This document shows positions 44,996 to 57,759 of a DNA stretch of 64,000 nucleotides, one piece after another (within the stretch, counting starts at the first letter, position 1; each line of letters opens with the position of its first letter). A program made the position numbers and the translations under genes. The stretch comes from Adiantum capillus-veneris (taxonomy: Eukaryota; Streptophyta; Polypodiopsida; Polypodiales; Pteridaceae): positions 27,721,013 to 27,785,012 of the forward strand of contig CM043968.1 of assembly GCA_014529385.2 (NCBI GenBank), written 5' to 3'. Below the pieces are notes generated by a model, which did no database searches, was not told the DNA's origin, and was given only the letters and a program-made list of their open reading frames with translations.

Positions 44996-47151
44996 TGTCG
45001 TGCAGCTCCGCTCCCATGCTAAGAAAGATGCCAGAAAAATACATATCAAGCTTATTTAAAGCTTACTTGATTAATGGTCAGTGACCAGGGCTTGTTAACA
45101 GGCCAAGTTTAATGATTAATGTATGCCAGATGTGGCTTAAAAGGTCCAACAGATGCCTTAACGATGCCAAAAATGATAATTCTTGAAGTGAGCACAGATG
45201 GAAGATTATGATCTAGAACTATAGTGCTTGAAGTTATCTACCGGCTTGAGTCTTTACGGCTCGTCGATTGGAGCTACGATGAAGAAGTTATGGCAGTTTG
45301 AAGTTTAAGTCGATTTCAGATCTGTACCAGATTGGGCAACTACAGATGAGATGACAAAAATGAAATGAATGCACGGGCCTGAAGTGCTCACTTTGTGGAG
45401 GGCGTCGGTCTTTTTAGATCAGCAATCGGAGTTCCAGTTGCCAAGATACTGGCCGTTTAAGTTTCCTCGGGGGTCGGTTCTGTGCAAGTCTGATCCGCTC
45501 GGTCGGTGTTCCGTCTGGGTGTTTTGAGCAGCAACAAGGGTTTCGAATACAACAAAATAAGTGCTTGAGATCGCAGTGCTTTGATCGATATGTACACCAA
45601 ATTTGATGCCTACTGCATTACCCTGGCCAGTATGTACACCAATGCCCGCCCAATGTTGGCCAGCGGTAGTCGTAATTGGCAATGCCTAGCTAGTCTGATA
45701 CTCTTTGACTGAAAGTGATGGGAAGACCTTATGTCAAATGCAATCACCTATACTTGCATCTTAAAGGTATGTAGGATTATACGAAATGTTGATACGGGCA
45801 TCGATGTTCAAGATGATAATGTTAGTCAAGGACTGCTCTCGAAGAATGCCGTGTTTGGCAGTGCTTTGCTAGATATGTATGCTCAAATATGATGCCCTTA
45901 CAATGGCCATGGCCGCCTAATTGTTTAGCTTGGGATTGATTTGTTTGGCAATGCTTTGAGTTGCTATGCATGCCAAATAATAAGGCCGCCCAAGGAAAGA
46001 AACTGGCCGCCCACCAAAGACCTAAAATCATGGCCACCCAAATAAAGGGGTTAAGTGAGTGTGAAATAAGAAGAAAAGCATGCAGGCATCATAGAAGGGC
46101 GCAGGGGGAGAGAAATGCGTTGAGCACATGCAATAGAGACCTCCAATGGGCATCGTGCAGAAGAAAAGAGTTCACAGCACGCCAAGGCGCACGTGGGTGG
46201 AGCTTCTCCCAACAGATTCCGTGATGGTCGCCCCTTTGCCTACCACATCATCAAGCCACGTCCCACGCCACGTCAGTCACGGCGCCGTGACTGATGGACC
46301 GAGGCAAAAATTGGGGGGGGGGGCTATTTTAGGGCAACACGAGAGATATAGGAGGAGATTTTGGAGGGCATTGGGGGAGTGGAACGAAGTTGAAAAGGAA
46401 AGGCTTCCCGCGCTCACTCTCTCTGGTGGGCTTGAGCAAGCAAGGCGAGTTCTCTCTCGATCTCCAATCAAAGCAAGGAGTTTCCTATCCCTCTCTCTGC
46501 CTTAATCAAGTGAAAGAGGGTAAGCAAGGCAATCGGGAGAAGAATCAAGATTGAAGTCTCTCTCGTCCTTGACCTTGACTTAGTTCAATAACGAGAAGGG
46601 TGCTTGGCAAGAGCAGGAAAGATAAGGTGAGAGAATTTTGGCAAAAGCAGATAAGCAGATCCCGGCAAGGGAAAGATAAGGCAAGTGAAGTTTGGCAAGA
46701 GCATATGTCGGAGCTTTGCAAGCATTCAGGGAGTCTGGGGTTAAGTAGCAAGATAAGGGAGCGGTAAGGTAACCAGGAGAGAGGAAAACATCACTCTACC
46801 ATAATTGGGAATTACAAGGGCATAAAGCAGGGAATTTCACCCGATATGTACGTCCTGATTAGCTTCAAATGGCTTTTATGGCAAGCATAAGTGAGAATTT
46901 TACAGTCTTGGTCCAATTCCAGAGCATTAAACTCTCTTAACTCCAACAGTGTTGTTAATGGCAAACATTTGTAATCGAATTTCACTTCAGCTAATCATTA
47001 GCAGCTTAAAACATTCCGGTTGTCAAATTTTAAGCATTTAAGGTGTTTTCAGAGTCTTTTCCTTTGTGTTTAGCATCTAGTCTCTCACACCTCCCACAGC
47101 CAGAGGCCCAGCGCCTGCCCGCCTCACATTTTGAACACATATCCCCCGACA
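44996..47151 (+). repeat. 3' LTR of the LARD-like element
   Basis: TGTCG...CGACA, matching 40514-42687. Confidence 0.92.
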
Positions 47152-47928
47152 TCGACAAGCACGACAATCACCTCAAGCATCTTAGTCAACAAGCAAGACA
47201 AGAACCTTAGTCATCAAACACGACAAGCACCTAAAGCACCTTAGTCATCAAGCATGACAAGCACCTCAAGCTTGGGCCGGGTTCCCACCTCAAGCTCAGC
47301 CCTAGCTTACCTAAGGTCAAAGGACTTTTAACACTAACCTTTGGAGGTCTTTAATGAAGCTAACCCTAAGGTCTTCTAAGCTCCATTGGTTAGCCTTGCT
47401 CTTTAACATACCATCATCTCTCATTTGGACCCCTTACCATTGGCTCCGTGTTGAGATAGATATGTAAGCACGTGTCTACATTAAAACCCTTGTTCTTATT
47501 TATTCTGCTATGTTAAATGATCAATTTAATATGAGAAAATCATTTGGGTTGGTTAGATATTAGATTTATGACATTACCTCTCTTGAAATCATAGTCTTCC
47601 TCAACTATGAGATAGAAGCGATAAAGCCATAGTCATTAGTCAATCTTGCTTAGCGGGTAGAGGATCCTTTTTACCCTACGACATCTTTTCAAGATGGATG
47701 ACTAATCCATTTGGTGCTTGGGAGACATAGCTACTGCAATCATGTCTGCTACAAGTTCTACTTGGTGTTTGAGAGACGTCGTCATTGAAAACATGATTCT
47801 AAGTATGCATACGACTTAAATTTGTGCACAATAAAAAGAGAGAACTAGCCTTATAAGGCAAAAACATTGATCATTCAAAACAAATCTGTACATTTTCTTA
47901 CTCTAATGTAGCATTGTAAGCATTAACA
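47152..47928 (-). repeat. Second gypsy-A-type LTR, right part
   Basis: Starts with repeated CACCTCAAGC / CTTAGTCA(A/T)CAAGCA units and ends GCATTGTAAGCATTAACA, the minus-strand LTR start TGTTAATGC. Confidence 0.75.
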
Positions 47929-48594
47929 AGGTTCCTACTACCCTATCCCAGTTCAGTTCTCTATTCCAGTCCAATACTTCAATTCCAGTTGTCTGATCTG
48001 ATATGCACTATCTGAATTCCCTAAACTCATAACTAGCTCTAAACTCCAACACTGGAATAGCTAGCTAAAGAGACCAGCTCATTCCACCTAGGTACCTTAT
48101 ATACTAAGGCTACCATAGGTTAAACCTACAATAGAGTTCAAAAGAGTCAAATGTCTCTGTATTTACAATCTAGAAGTGCCAGTACCAAATTCTGTATCCA
48201 AAATAACTACTCATTACAAATGATGTTTTTAACTATAATTCGCAGCATTTCATAACTCTCAAAAAATAAGGCTTTTTTGGGTTATGTCGTATCAACACCT
48301 TGGTGGTGTATTATTTGACATATTTAAATATCACTCAACACTGCCAATATAGTTCTTAGCTATAATCACCTTGGTCTAGTACAAACAATCCCTTTTTATC
48401 CCTTGTCAGGTCATTAAAAAGTTAGGCCTTGGTGGCGTTGAGGCCTAAGGACATCTATTTTGCACCCCAAAAGTTTGAAATTGGAATACTCTTTAAAAAT
48501 TTCTTTAAAACTAAAGCTTTATCCTTGCAAAATCTAGCTCAATTTGGAGTTATCAAATAGTTAGAGTAGCTTTCCTTAATCAAATTTTAAACCC
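47929..48594. other. No gene recognised
   Basis: AT-rich sequence between the LTR and the TIR element; no repeat or domain seen. Confidence 0.6.
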
Positions 48595-48608
48595 GGGGGA
48601 TTCACTAT
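48595..48608 (+). repeat. TIR, left end of the 13.7-kb element
   Basis: GGGGGATTCACTAT, exact inverse at 62294-62307. Confidence 0.8.
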
Positions 48609-49127
48609 TAGTAATGGGGGATGTCACCTGCGTGCATCAATAGTAGAGAAACCCCCCTATGTACGGTATCTTACTTGCTAACCTACCCCCCTACATACGG
48701 ACAAGATACGGACGTTCTCGCAATGAGCCATCCCCCCTCATACGGATTTTGTACGGAATGTAATGACCCACTATTTTATGTATACTAGTAACATAACAAT
48801 ATTAGAAGCACATGCGTTTGCAAAGATACATGTTGAACTGCAAATGAACAGAAGTGTACATTGAAGTGTATTTTCATTTGTAGTAAATGTTAAGAGAACA
48901 AACCATGAAAAGCAACAAATATAATGAATGCGTATAAGCATGTTAACTTGTCACGTTTTTTGGTGTCCCGGACAGTGCTAGTAAGAGGTGCTTGTTACCA
49001 TCTATTTAAAACCAAAGAGCAAGTGAAGTTTGAAATTTTAATAACCATAAGATATATTATTTGTTCCCTCCCATATGGGGTGTGGCCTCTGTTTTCAGTT
49101 ACGACGACGACGTGGGGTGTGGCCTCT

Positions 49128-49243
<116 letters not shown>

Positions 49244-49409
49244 ATTGCTTCTTGCCTCGAAGTTGAGTTGTCAAAGCTTAGCAGACTTGCAGATATGGAA
49301 AACCACCAGACAACATTATTTCCACTAGAAGTGGGGCAGAAGGGTGCCATTACAGGAAATGAATCACAACTACCAGCATCCAGCTCTTTCTATTATTAGG
49401 AAATATGAG

Positions 49410-52400
49410 ACAGAAAGAAAGCGTAAACAGCGTGAGCACCGATAGCTGACAACTAAACGAGGACATCATGCCGTCCATGATGAGGAGAAAAGGAAAATCT
49501 CCTTCGAGATTGTGAAAGCTTTCAAGAGTAGGACTGAAGGTCTCAACAAAGAAGCAAAGTGTGCAATCTGGAATCTTGTTGCTCAACATCCGCTTGTTCG
49601 GGCAATCCGTGATCAGTCTTTAGAGGAGGAAGCTACTGTGCAGAGTGCAATTGTCTCCAATGTCCGCAACACACTAGTGATCGCCAAGCAGCCAGCTTCT
49701 AACGAGGAGCTGTTTTTGAAGAATGCAGCATTGCAGATGATGATAAATTCAAAGGAAAACATGCCTATTGCCAAATTCTCCAAGGTCCTAAAAGTCGACC
49801 GTCGCAGCTTGTTCAAAGAAAAATCACGGCAGGTGAAGTCTGGTGTCAATGCTCGACTTTTTCATTGGATGGATGTCACAAGCAACACCGTCATAGCCCT
49901 ATCACAGATGAAATTAAGGAATTGGTCTTCACATTTTGGACAAAGGAGACTTGTGTTTCACCCAACAAGAAGGATGTTTGTCGAAAGAGAGTGAGAAGGA
50001 AAAGCTACATAAAACACCCTGTACACCTCCTGGATGAGTCTCAGGTGATCAATGACATACTTGCGCCATAACTTATGCATTTTAGCTTGCTAGTAATCTG
50101 CCTAGCATACAGAGCATGCTAGTTATCACAATATGTTATGCTATGTATGCCACCTAGCATGTGTGCTAGTTAGCATAGTCTCACTCCTAGTATGCTGGGT
50201 ATGTTGTTTAACATGATAAGTATGTTGTCTAGCACAATATGTAAGCTACTATAACACCCTTTATGCTAGTGAGCATACCTATTATGCTAACTAGCATGCT
50301 CAGAATGTTCTTTGACACAATGAGTATGCTAGCTACCTTTCGTAGTATGCTAACTAGTATAATGGGTAAGCTAGTTTATGATATATGCTAGTTAGCATTC
50401 CTGTATGGTGGGTATGGTGTTTAGCATAAATCTTCTGCTAGTTAGCATGCCTAGTGATCTTGAGGACTACGCTGGTTAGCACAATATGTATGCTACTTTA
50501 ACACCTTTTATGCTAGTGTGTTGGCTATGCTATTCAACATAGCAAGTATGATGGTTAACACAATATGTATGTTAGTTAGCATACCTTCTATTCTTCTTAG
50601 CACACTTTGTGTGGTTAACCATGACTCATATGTTAAACTACACACTGATTTTGCTTGTTAGCACAGCTAGTATGCTAGTTAGCATACTCAGTTGTGCTAA
50701 CTAGCAATATAGCATGTTAGTAAGCATACTCAGCTAGCTAACTAGCATGTTGAGTATGCTAGTTAGCACAGCTAAGAATGCTAAGTAGCATAACGGGTAA
50801 GCTGGTTTATGCTAGTATGCTAGTTAGCATATTCAGCTATGCTAACTAGCATACTCAACATGCTAGTTAGCATACTCAGCATGCTCATGAGTATGCTAGT
50901 TAGCACAACTGAGAATGCTACGTAGCATAATGGGTAAGCTGATTTATGTTAGTTAGCATTCGTAGTGTGATGGCTATGCTGTTCAACATAATAAGTGTGT
51001 TGGTTAACACAATATGTATGCTAGTTAGCATACCTTCTATTCTTCTTAGCACACATTCATGTGGTTAACAATGACTCATATGCTAAATTACACACTGATT
51101 ATGCTTGTTAGCACAGCTAGTATGCTAGTTAGCATATTCAGCTATGCTAACTAGCATACTCAGCATGCTGATGAGTATACTCAGCATGCTAAGTAGCATG
51201 CTGATGAGTATGCCTCGTATGCTAAACTACAAACTGATTGTGCTTGTTAGCACAGCTAGTATGCTAGTTAACATACTCAGCATGCTAGTAAGCATACTCA
51301 GCATGCTAACTAGCATGCTGATGAGTATGCTAGTTAGCACAGCTAGTTAGCATACTCAACATGCTAGTTAGCATACTCAGCATGCTGATGAGTATGCCTC
51401 GTATGCTACACTACACACTTTTGTGCTTGTTAGCACAGCTAGTATTCTAGTTAGCATACTCAGCTATGCTAGTTAGCATACTCAGTATTCTAGTTAGCAT
51501 ACTCAACTATGCTAGTTAGCATACTCAGCATGCTAGTTAGCATATTCAGGTATGCTAACTAGCATGCTTAGTATACAATGTTATACCCAGTTACATGCAT
51601 GTTAGGACCATACAATGTGCTATTTAACACACCAATTTGTTTCTATGGTGGATGTATTAAGCAGCAATGCCTATAGTCCTGTTTGGATTATTTCTCCTAG
51701 TAAACAAACTGATCAAATATGGATATTGCAGGTTGAGCTCTTTCAAATATTCCAACAAAAACATCCAGATTGCAAGATTGGCATGAGGATGTTTGAGATG
51801 TTAAAGCCATTATTTTGCAGGAGGCTGAAGGATAGGTACACATGCTGTTGCGAATACCATGTGCAGATGACCTTTTTGAAAGACGCACTGAACCACATGC
51901 GCTCTCGTGCTTTTGGACTGCATGATACATGTTGCAACTGTGTATGCAATATCTGTGCTATAAGCAAGAACATTAGCAGCGGCTGCCTGGCTTCACATCA
52001 CACGTTCAAAGGTGTCACACAGATGTGGGAGTCTATTCTCTGTCCAAAGCCAGCAGATGCAATTTTCCATAGAAGGGAATGCCTGATGGGAGACTATAAG
52101 ATATGTGGAGTAAAGAAGTTAGAATTATGTTGCTTAGAAACAACAAAGCCAGGTAAGAGTATTAATATGAAAGTATTTGCGTGTGTAGAAGCAAAAGACA
52201 GGCATGGAAACAGTAAGAAAAGAAAAGATCTTTTGCATTAAGAAATGCAGTGCTGGGAGTTTCTTCGACTGTTGCAGACCAAGTTGAAGCTCTTCATCAC
52301 TCATAACTATGTGCACGATGGCAAGGACAACAATTTAAGGATTGTATACTTCACTTTCCGGATGATGTCATTGTCTCAGTTGTTGACTTTTCTGAAAATT

Positions 52401-53529
52401 ATGCCTTCAAGGAGCAAAATGATATTCAGTCAATGCATTGGCACTCTAGTCAAGTAACTATTTTTGTACACATAACGTATTACCGCAAGGCAGGGGAGGT
52501 AGTCAAAACAATCCACTTCTTCATATCAAATGATAGGGTGAATGACACACTGTTTGTGCAACATTGCTTCATGCTACACCGTGACTGGTTACAACAAGAG
52601 GGTGTCACTTGTAAACAACATTGGGTGTGGTCAGATGGTGCAGCCTCGCAATTCAAGGGAGCCAGGCCTTTCTATTTTGTTGCAAGATATGGTGGACTCA
52701 CAGGGATTGGGATGAGTTGGTTCTTCTTTGGATCAGGGCATGGCAAGGGCGAGAATGATGATGCAGGAGCATTTGTGAAAAGAACCTTGACCCATGAACA
52801 ACTAAAACCTAATGGAGCTATATTGCAGTGTGCAGAAGATGTGGTTGCTTATTGCCAGGCCAACCTATCGCGGGGAGCACCTGCATCATATCCTTCAAAA
52901 GAAAGGGAATGTGCTCATTTGTTCTGGGAGGTTAAAGAGGGAGATGTTAATAGGGAAGTTAAGTGGAATTGTGCCACTGTGGCAAAAACTCGCTCTTTGC
53001 ATGCTATTCGTGGTCACAACCCGCAGGATCCAACTGCCCTTGCAACAAGAAAGTTGGCATGCTTCTGTGATGCATGCATGAAAACAGATGAATTTTCGAC
53101 AGAGGAAGTCGTTGTCTATGATGACTTCACATACGAAGGTCATCATGATGTGTTGAGTAGCGCTCTATGTTCTGGAGACACATTTGCTATAAATCCAGAT
53201 GCGTTAACTGGATTTCTATCTGGTCAAGTGTGTTGCAAAAAAGGAGAAGGTGGAGAAGGGGTACATTGATGAATGGAGCAATGTAATTGACAGAGGCTCA
53301 TATGTTGTGCAAGGACTTATTACAAGCAATTGGATGCATACACCTTCAAGCTAGACCACAAGCAGCCTACTCATCCACCTACTTTCACATCTGGTGCGAT
53401 GGAGTTCCACTTTTGAAGGGTGCAGCTGCACAAATCTTCATGGAGCACGTCCCAAGGAGAAGGCAGGTGTACACAATCACTCTAGAAAGCTATGAAGCAA
53501 TTTGTCATAGCATGCCCTTCAGCTTTTAA
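49410..53529 (+). pseudogene. DDE-type transposase of the 13.7-kb element, decayed
   Basis: First coding block 49440-50071 (FKSRTEGLNKEAKCAIW; then, one frame over from about 49865, ELVFTFWTKETCVSPNKKDV, KHPVHLLDESQ). After a repeat-filled gap comes 51725-52241 (FEMLKPLFCRRLKDRYTCC, CEYHV, then CNCVCNIC) and 52245-52457, then 52433-53269 with VWSDGAASQFKGARPFYF (an acidic catalytic candidate) and SWFFFGSGHGKGENDDAGAF (HGKG block with a late acidic residue), and a CFCDACM pair. 53287-53529 closes it. The SDGxxxQFK and W-F-F-HGKG order is known to me from transposon proteins in animals and other eukaryotes; I cannot name the superfamily. Frameshifts near 49870 and 52240-52440 break it. Confidence 0.75.
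50080..51590. repeat. Palindrome-rich minisatellite (ATGCTAGTTAGCAT family), 1.5 kb
   Basis: Dozens of copies of TATGCTAGTTAGCATACTCA and its inverse GCTAACTAGCAT, in mixed orientation, with a larger ~300-bp period visible (CTTCTATTCTTCTTAGCACAC twice, near 50584 and 51043). It sits between two coding blocks of the transposase, in an intron-like position. Confidence 0.95.
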
Positions 53530-53710
53530 GTTGTATCCACTAGATTTTCAATATACCACTTTGATGTAAGGGTGTGCAGTTTTATTATAAAGTTGGTTTT
53601 GTGTCAGCATGCTCAGCATGCTAACTATCAAACTATTTACATTAATTGCCAGCATCAAATTATTTACATAGGGTTCAATTTTACAATGACAATCACTACC
53701 CCCAAAACCC

Positions 53711-54115
53711 TTAAGGCCTCCTCGGAGGGCGCTTGTAGTGACCGGGCTGTCCTTCTCGATGTTTGTCTTCTTCCTGCTGCCTCTTTTCTTTTCTCTCTGC
53801 TTCCTCCTTTCTCTTTGCTTCCTCTTTTCTCTCTGCTTCCTCCTTTCTCTTTGCTTCCTCCTTTCTCTCTGCTTCCTCCTCTGCTTCTAGGTTGGCACTA
53901 TGCTGCTCACTTTCTCTTCTTTCCCTCTCCAGCTTTTCTTTATCTCTTTCTGCTTCTAGGTCAGCTTCCCGCTGTTTGCGATGAATTTCTTCCAGTCTTT
54001 TCGCCTCTATATCCATCTTTTGAATGTCAAGCAAACGTTTGACGACTGCATCAAAAAACTCACCTGAGCCTGTCCCAAACACATTATCAGCAACATATGC
54101 TTCCCGATCATCCAT
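53711..54115 (-). CDS. Charged coiled-coil protein, 134 aa
   Basis: ATG at 54115: MDDREAYVADNVFGTGSGEF, then an almost continuous E/K/R helix with 8-residue repeats of the KEEAERKE type (four to five copies, encoded by a CT-rich 27-30-bp DNA repeat), ending basic. No enzymatic domain. It lies 18 bp after the phosphatase ORF on the same strand and may be its partner or a separate transposon accessory gene. Function unknown. Confidence 0.55.
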   Translation of the reverse strand: MDDREAYVADNVFGTGSGEFFDAVVKRLLDIQKMDIEAKRLEEIHRKQREADLEAERDKEKLERERRESEQHSANLEAEEEAERKEEAKRKEEAERKEEAKRKEEAERKEKRQQEEDKHREGQPGHYKRPPRRP

Positions 54116-54133
54116 TTGCAGCCAAAGAAAAAG

Positions 54134-54911
54134 CTAGGACTTCAAAGTTTCTTTAAGGAACTTTTCCCTCTGCTCAGCACTCTGGTGCTCTAGACTAGGA
54201 GTAACAAGCCAAGTTTGTGGTGGGTTCTGAAACACTTTGTAGAAGCTATTATCGATTATAAGTGTGTTTTGGGCGTTGTACCCCAGAGTGTGTTTCCAGA
54301 ACAAGGATAAGTATTTCATAAACACAGGTTTTCTCTGGATCTGCCAGGATTTCTTTGTACAGTGTGCTTGAGCAAAAAACCCAGTAATCTTTGGCACCTG
54401 CTCTTTAAAAACAGTAGAGCAAATACTCATGACTTTACTATGGAGGCTTGTGCTCCATATAAACACATTAAAGAACTGTAGGCACCAGTCCAAAAAAACA
54501 TGGTTGTCCTTGCGACAGAACACCTGCTTATCAAGTACATCTTATTTGAGCATTTCATCCGCATATGCCGGGGGCTTTTCACCAAAGCGAGGCTCTACCA
54601 CTGCCACCAAAAGACCATTCAGGTCCAGCACCAGAGCCCTTTTTTTATCACATAAATGCTTAGGCACCCATATTGGGTCTGGTAGAGGATACCATTCAGC
54701 AAAAATAACCATCCCACTTGGGTGCACATAATTTAGGCGCTCAATAATACTACAGGCAAGCTGTGAATATCGTTCAAGGCATTTTTCAATCTCCATTTTC
54801 TGTCTCCTTAACTGCCTGGCTTTGTGGACTCGCCATCTCTGTAATTTCTGCCATTGCATGGCCGCAGTTGCATCAGGCATGAGGATTAATGCATGTTTCT
54901 CTTCCTCTGCA
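54134..54911 (-). pseudogene. NIF/FCP1-like HAD phosphatase gene of plant type
   Basis: The acceptor TTTCCCTGCAG precedes 54911. N-terminal helix and R/K-rich part (QRWRVHKARQLRRQKMEIEK), then HAD motif I as LVLDLNGLLVAVV, a TAA stop at 54542, then VFCRKDNHVFLDWCLQFF, FIWSTS (motif II), KPVFMKYLSLFW and NTLIIDNSFYKVFQNP (motif III/IV). Plant NIF-like proteins often have D-x-N in motif I as here, so catalytic activity is uncertain for the family. The TAA splits the domain, so this copy is broken. Family members dephosphorylate phosphoserines, e.g. on RNA polymerase II tails. Confidence 0.75.
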
Positions 54912-55122
54912 GGGAAACCGCGATACAAAATGAACAAGTTTTTATAAAAAAAACCGCAAAAATTATAATGAACTATTACAATGAGCTGCTGCTCAGATTT
55001 ATATTGCACAAAAATATATTTCATTGGAAAACAAAATGCATGTCAGTTACAATACGCATTTGGGTTTCAAAATGGTCTAACATATACAGTGAAGGGCACA
55101 ACCCGGTAGGGAGCAATAAGTC

Positions 55123-55510
55123 TTAACACAATTTTTTGCAAGCTCTTGAGCGGGTGGCTTTCTTTTCACCTTTGGATCTTTCAGCCTTGTCCGAACCACA
55201 GGCTGTGCTTGCAATGTCTTCGGGTGCCTCTTCAAGGCCAACTTTTCTTTTCAGCTGAGCTTTACGCAAAAAACCCTCGAGAGGGCTGTTGTCACCAAAT
55301 TCTTGCTCATCTTCTATGTTGTCATTCTTCAAAGTTTCTCCTGAGCTACTAGCCACTGTCTACACATCTTCTGAGTTCCTGCTCACATCACCGCCTTCCT
55401 CCATTGTTTTCATGCTTTCATTTGGCATCTGCTGGGAGCCCTCATCCACCCCTTCACTCCTTGCATCCAGCTCAACACCCTTCTCCGTCGAAGGTGTATG
55501 TGTGACACAT
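55123..55510 (-). pseudogene. Unrecognised ORF upstream of the phosphatase gene
   Basis: Acidic, S/E/G-rich frame (SSGETLKNDNIEDEQEFG, EAPEDIASTACGSDKAERSK) ending with K/R-rich KKATRSRACKKLC and a stop at 55123. Similar acidic coding upstream in the same frame (55356-55500) is separated by a TAG. No domain. It may be the first exon of the phosphatase gene. Confidence 0.4.
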
Positions 55511-55615
55511 AGACCCAAGGTATGCTAGACGTGTCTATCTTTATAATTATCTACAAAATAAAAACATTACGTATTGTGACACATAGACCCAAGGTATTCT
55601 AGACGTGTCTTGGCA
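55495..55615. repeat. ~38-bp direct repeat
   Basis: TGACACATAGACCCAAGGTA-TGCTAGACGTGTCT occurs at about 55502 and 55577. Confidence 0.85.
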
Positions 55616-55619
55616 AGAC

Positions 55620-56925
55620 TATAGCTCAAGTTAACACACCCAGTCAAGCCATACGACCATGTGGAAAATTGAGACTATAGAATTTGTAAGTACATGTAAA
55701 AGAAACTAACGATCTTAAAATCTTTAACGCTATGATGTCACACATCCAGTTTAAGATTAAGTACATTCTTTATTGAGTTAATACAACACTACCACCCAAA
55801 ATTGTGAGTATCACTACTTGCAAAATCTAGGCTAGATTTCGAGCTTGCCTTGAAAAAATTTGACAAAATGTGACAAGATTTAGTGTAACTACCGATAGAT
55901 GCTTCAAACTATGATCTAAAAGCCAATTTAGTGCATTGGACAGACAACAAGAGTCTTAGGGAGTCAACAGCGTTGGCAATTGCAGTGGAAGAAGTCGAGA
56001 CTCGGACGCCAGCTCCAGCAGGTCAGGACGTCAAGACTAAGCGTCACTGATCAGCAGGTCAGGACTCGGACGCCATAGCTAAAGCCTAAGGGCATTGAGT
56101 AGGCAAAAATGAGTCGCGACTAAAGTGAACTGAGAACTCACCCTACGTTTGGCAATCACTTCACTTGCAAGGTGAGGGCCTCCCATCGTGAGCGTCAGCA
56201 CAAACTCCTTGCATCATCATCATCCTTGCCGAAGAATTCTGAAAAGAGGAAGCTTAATGAGGCCCAAGGAAGCCGTTGAGAACGCGAACTTAAGCTAGCT
56301 TTTTTATGAGATGTAGCTATAACAAAAAGAAAAAACCGTTGTTGCAGGTATACAAGACACAAATCAACCAGTTCGGTAGGATGAATGACACAATATTGAA
56401 GACATTGAAGCTTCTGCCACTACAGAAGCTTGCATCATAGTGTATAGACAAACATCTCAAGCATAGAAACAGTATACAGTTCACAGATCAACATTAATTG
56501 AAGAAAGAGTTTGTGGCAAAGCCTTGCTAACTTGAAACAAATTTGGAATCCAGCACTAGCTGGGAGTGGTGAGCGTAGATCTAAAGCCAATTTCTACCAA
56601 GTGAGGGGGGATACTAGGAAGCTAGAGAAGATAGAACAGCAACGGTGAAAATTTCACTTAAAGAAATCTGACAACCTTCACTGAGGACAGATCTGAACAT
56701 TGTTTTCAAACAAGACAATTACACAGGCTAGCTACATTGTCAAATATAAACAAAACTGACAACATGATCATTATACCAGACATAAATGGAACTGTAACAT
56801 CGGAGACATGGCAAAGAAGGCATGACGAAACAGCTTTTCGCATAATAAAATAGAATAAAGAACGATAGAGTGAGATCTTAAAGGCACTCACCTTGATCTT
56901 AAAGGCACTCACCTTGAACCCATCG
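55620..56925. other. No gene recognised
   Basis: A short ATCTTAAAGGCACTCACCTTGA duplication lies near 56875-56915; otherwise nothing is seen. Confidence 0.6.
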
Positions 56926-57520
56926 ACCATCCATAGACTGCCCCAACATGCCGCTCCACTCATGCCGACATATCTCACCACACATCTTAGTTGCTCGTTG
57001 GGCCCCCGGCTCGGCCCCCGGCTCAGCCCGATATACCATGGTTGTTGTACATCCCCGACCATTTGATCATGTTCCTGGCTACCTGGTATGGTATCAAGTA
57101 CAGTTTACCCATCCTTTGATGCTGCCTAAAATGTGCTTCATGCCTTAAACACTCCTCTCAGCGCTTTCCTTGTGCTGCTCTCAGTGATTCCATCTTTTGT
57201 TGATATTGTTCTTGAATCTCTCTAATAGCCTACAATACCCCATGAAAGAATTTAGAATGAGTGAAGTTCCAAGCTCTGGCTAATACAACACTAATTAAAG
57301 CACAGGAAGTTCCAACCTGGCAATGCCTGGCATTCTCTTTATCCTCTGCATCATTAAGGTCCTTTGTCAGTTGCATTGTCTCTTGCACAAACTTTCGCTC
57401 GAGGGCCTCAAGGGTCGGGGACATTCCCTGCTGATCAAAGCCGCGTCACCATCTTGACCATGATCATCCTCCTTAGAAACCCCCTTTGAAAGTGGCCTCT
57501 CGTCATATTGAGGGCCTTTC
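56926..57520 (-). pseudogene. Captured exons of an unidentified gene
   Basis: Three exon-like stretches with splice signals, all minus strand: 57424-57322 (MSPTLEALERKFVQETMQL, acidic helix, donor GTTGG), about 57235-57165 (AIREIQEQYQQKMESLRAAQ) after an acceptor TAG, and 57010-56930 (KMCGEICRHEWSGMLGQSMD, donor GTGAGT). Not recognised. They may belong to one gene together with the KH-like exon upstream. Confidence 0.45.
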
Positions 57521-57759
57521 AAAACCCTAAACCGAGTTCAAAAGATGAGAGAAAATCACAAAGTGCAGTATGCATAATCACCAAACGGCCACAACCAACA
57601 CCTTTCCTATTACTTACCTCCTTTAAGGCCGTATGCCATCGCAAAAGCACCATTTTGACACCTTGTTTCCCACTGGCGCCTTGCTTCTAGCTGGTCCATG
57701 TTGTTGTGTTTCTCATCATAATATGAAGCTTCTTATCCTGGATAAGGCTGCATGTTTGG

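Larger units (their letters stand above)
40514..47151 (+). mobile_element. Long-LTR element with degraded interior (LARD-like)
   Basis: Two LTRs of 2174 and 2156 bp (40514-42687 and 44996-47151), TGTCG to CGACA, flank a 2.3-kb interior. A purine-rich GAGGGGGTGGA precedes the 3' LTR. No pol, RT or integrase is seen, so it depended on other elements. The flanks GTCGG and TCGAC are not identical, so I cannot state a target duplication. The host on both sides is the second gypsy-A-type LTR, with a CTCAAGCACCTTAGTCA-type repeat at the junction. Confidence 0.85.

Noticed and set aside
48560-48600. TTAA-type target duplication next to the TIR
   Set aside because: TTTTAAA on the left has no counterpart immediately outside the right TIR.
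50080-51590. CRISPR-like look of short regular repeats
   Set aside because: No constant repeat with unique spacers; units are palindromic, of mixed orientation, in a plant transposon.
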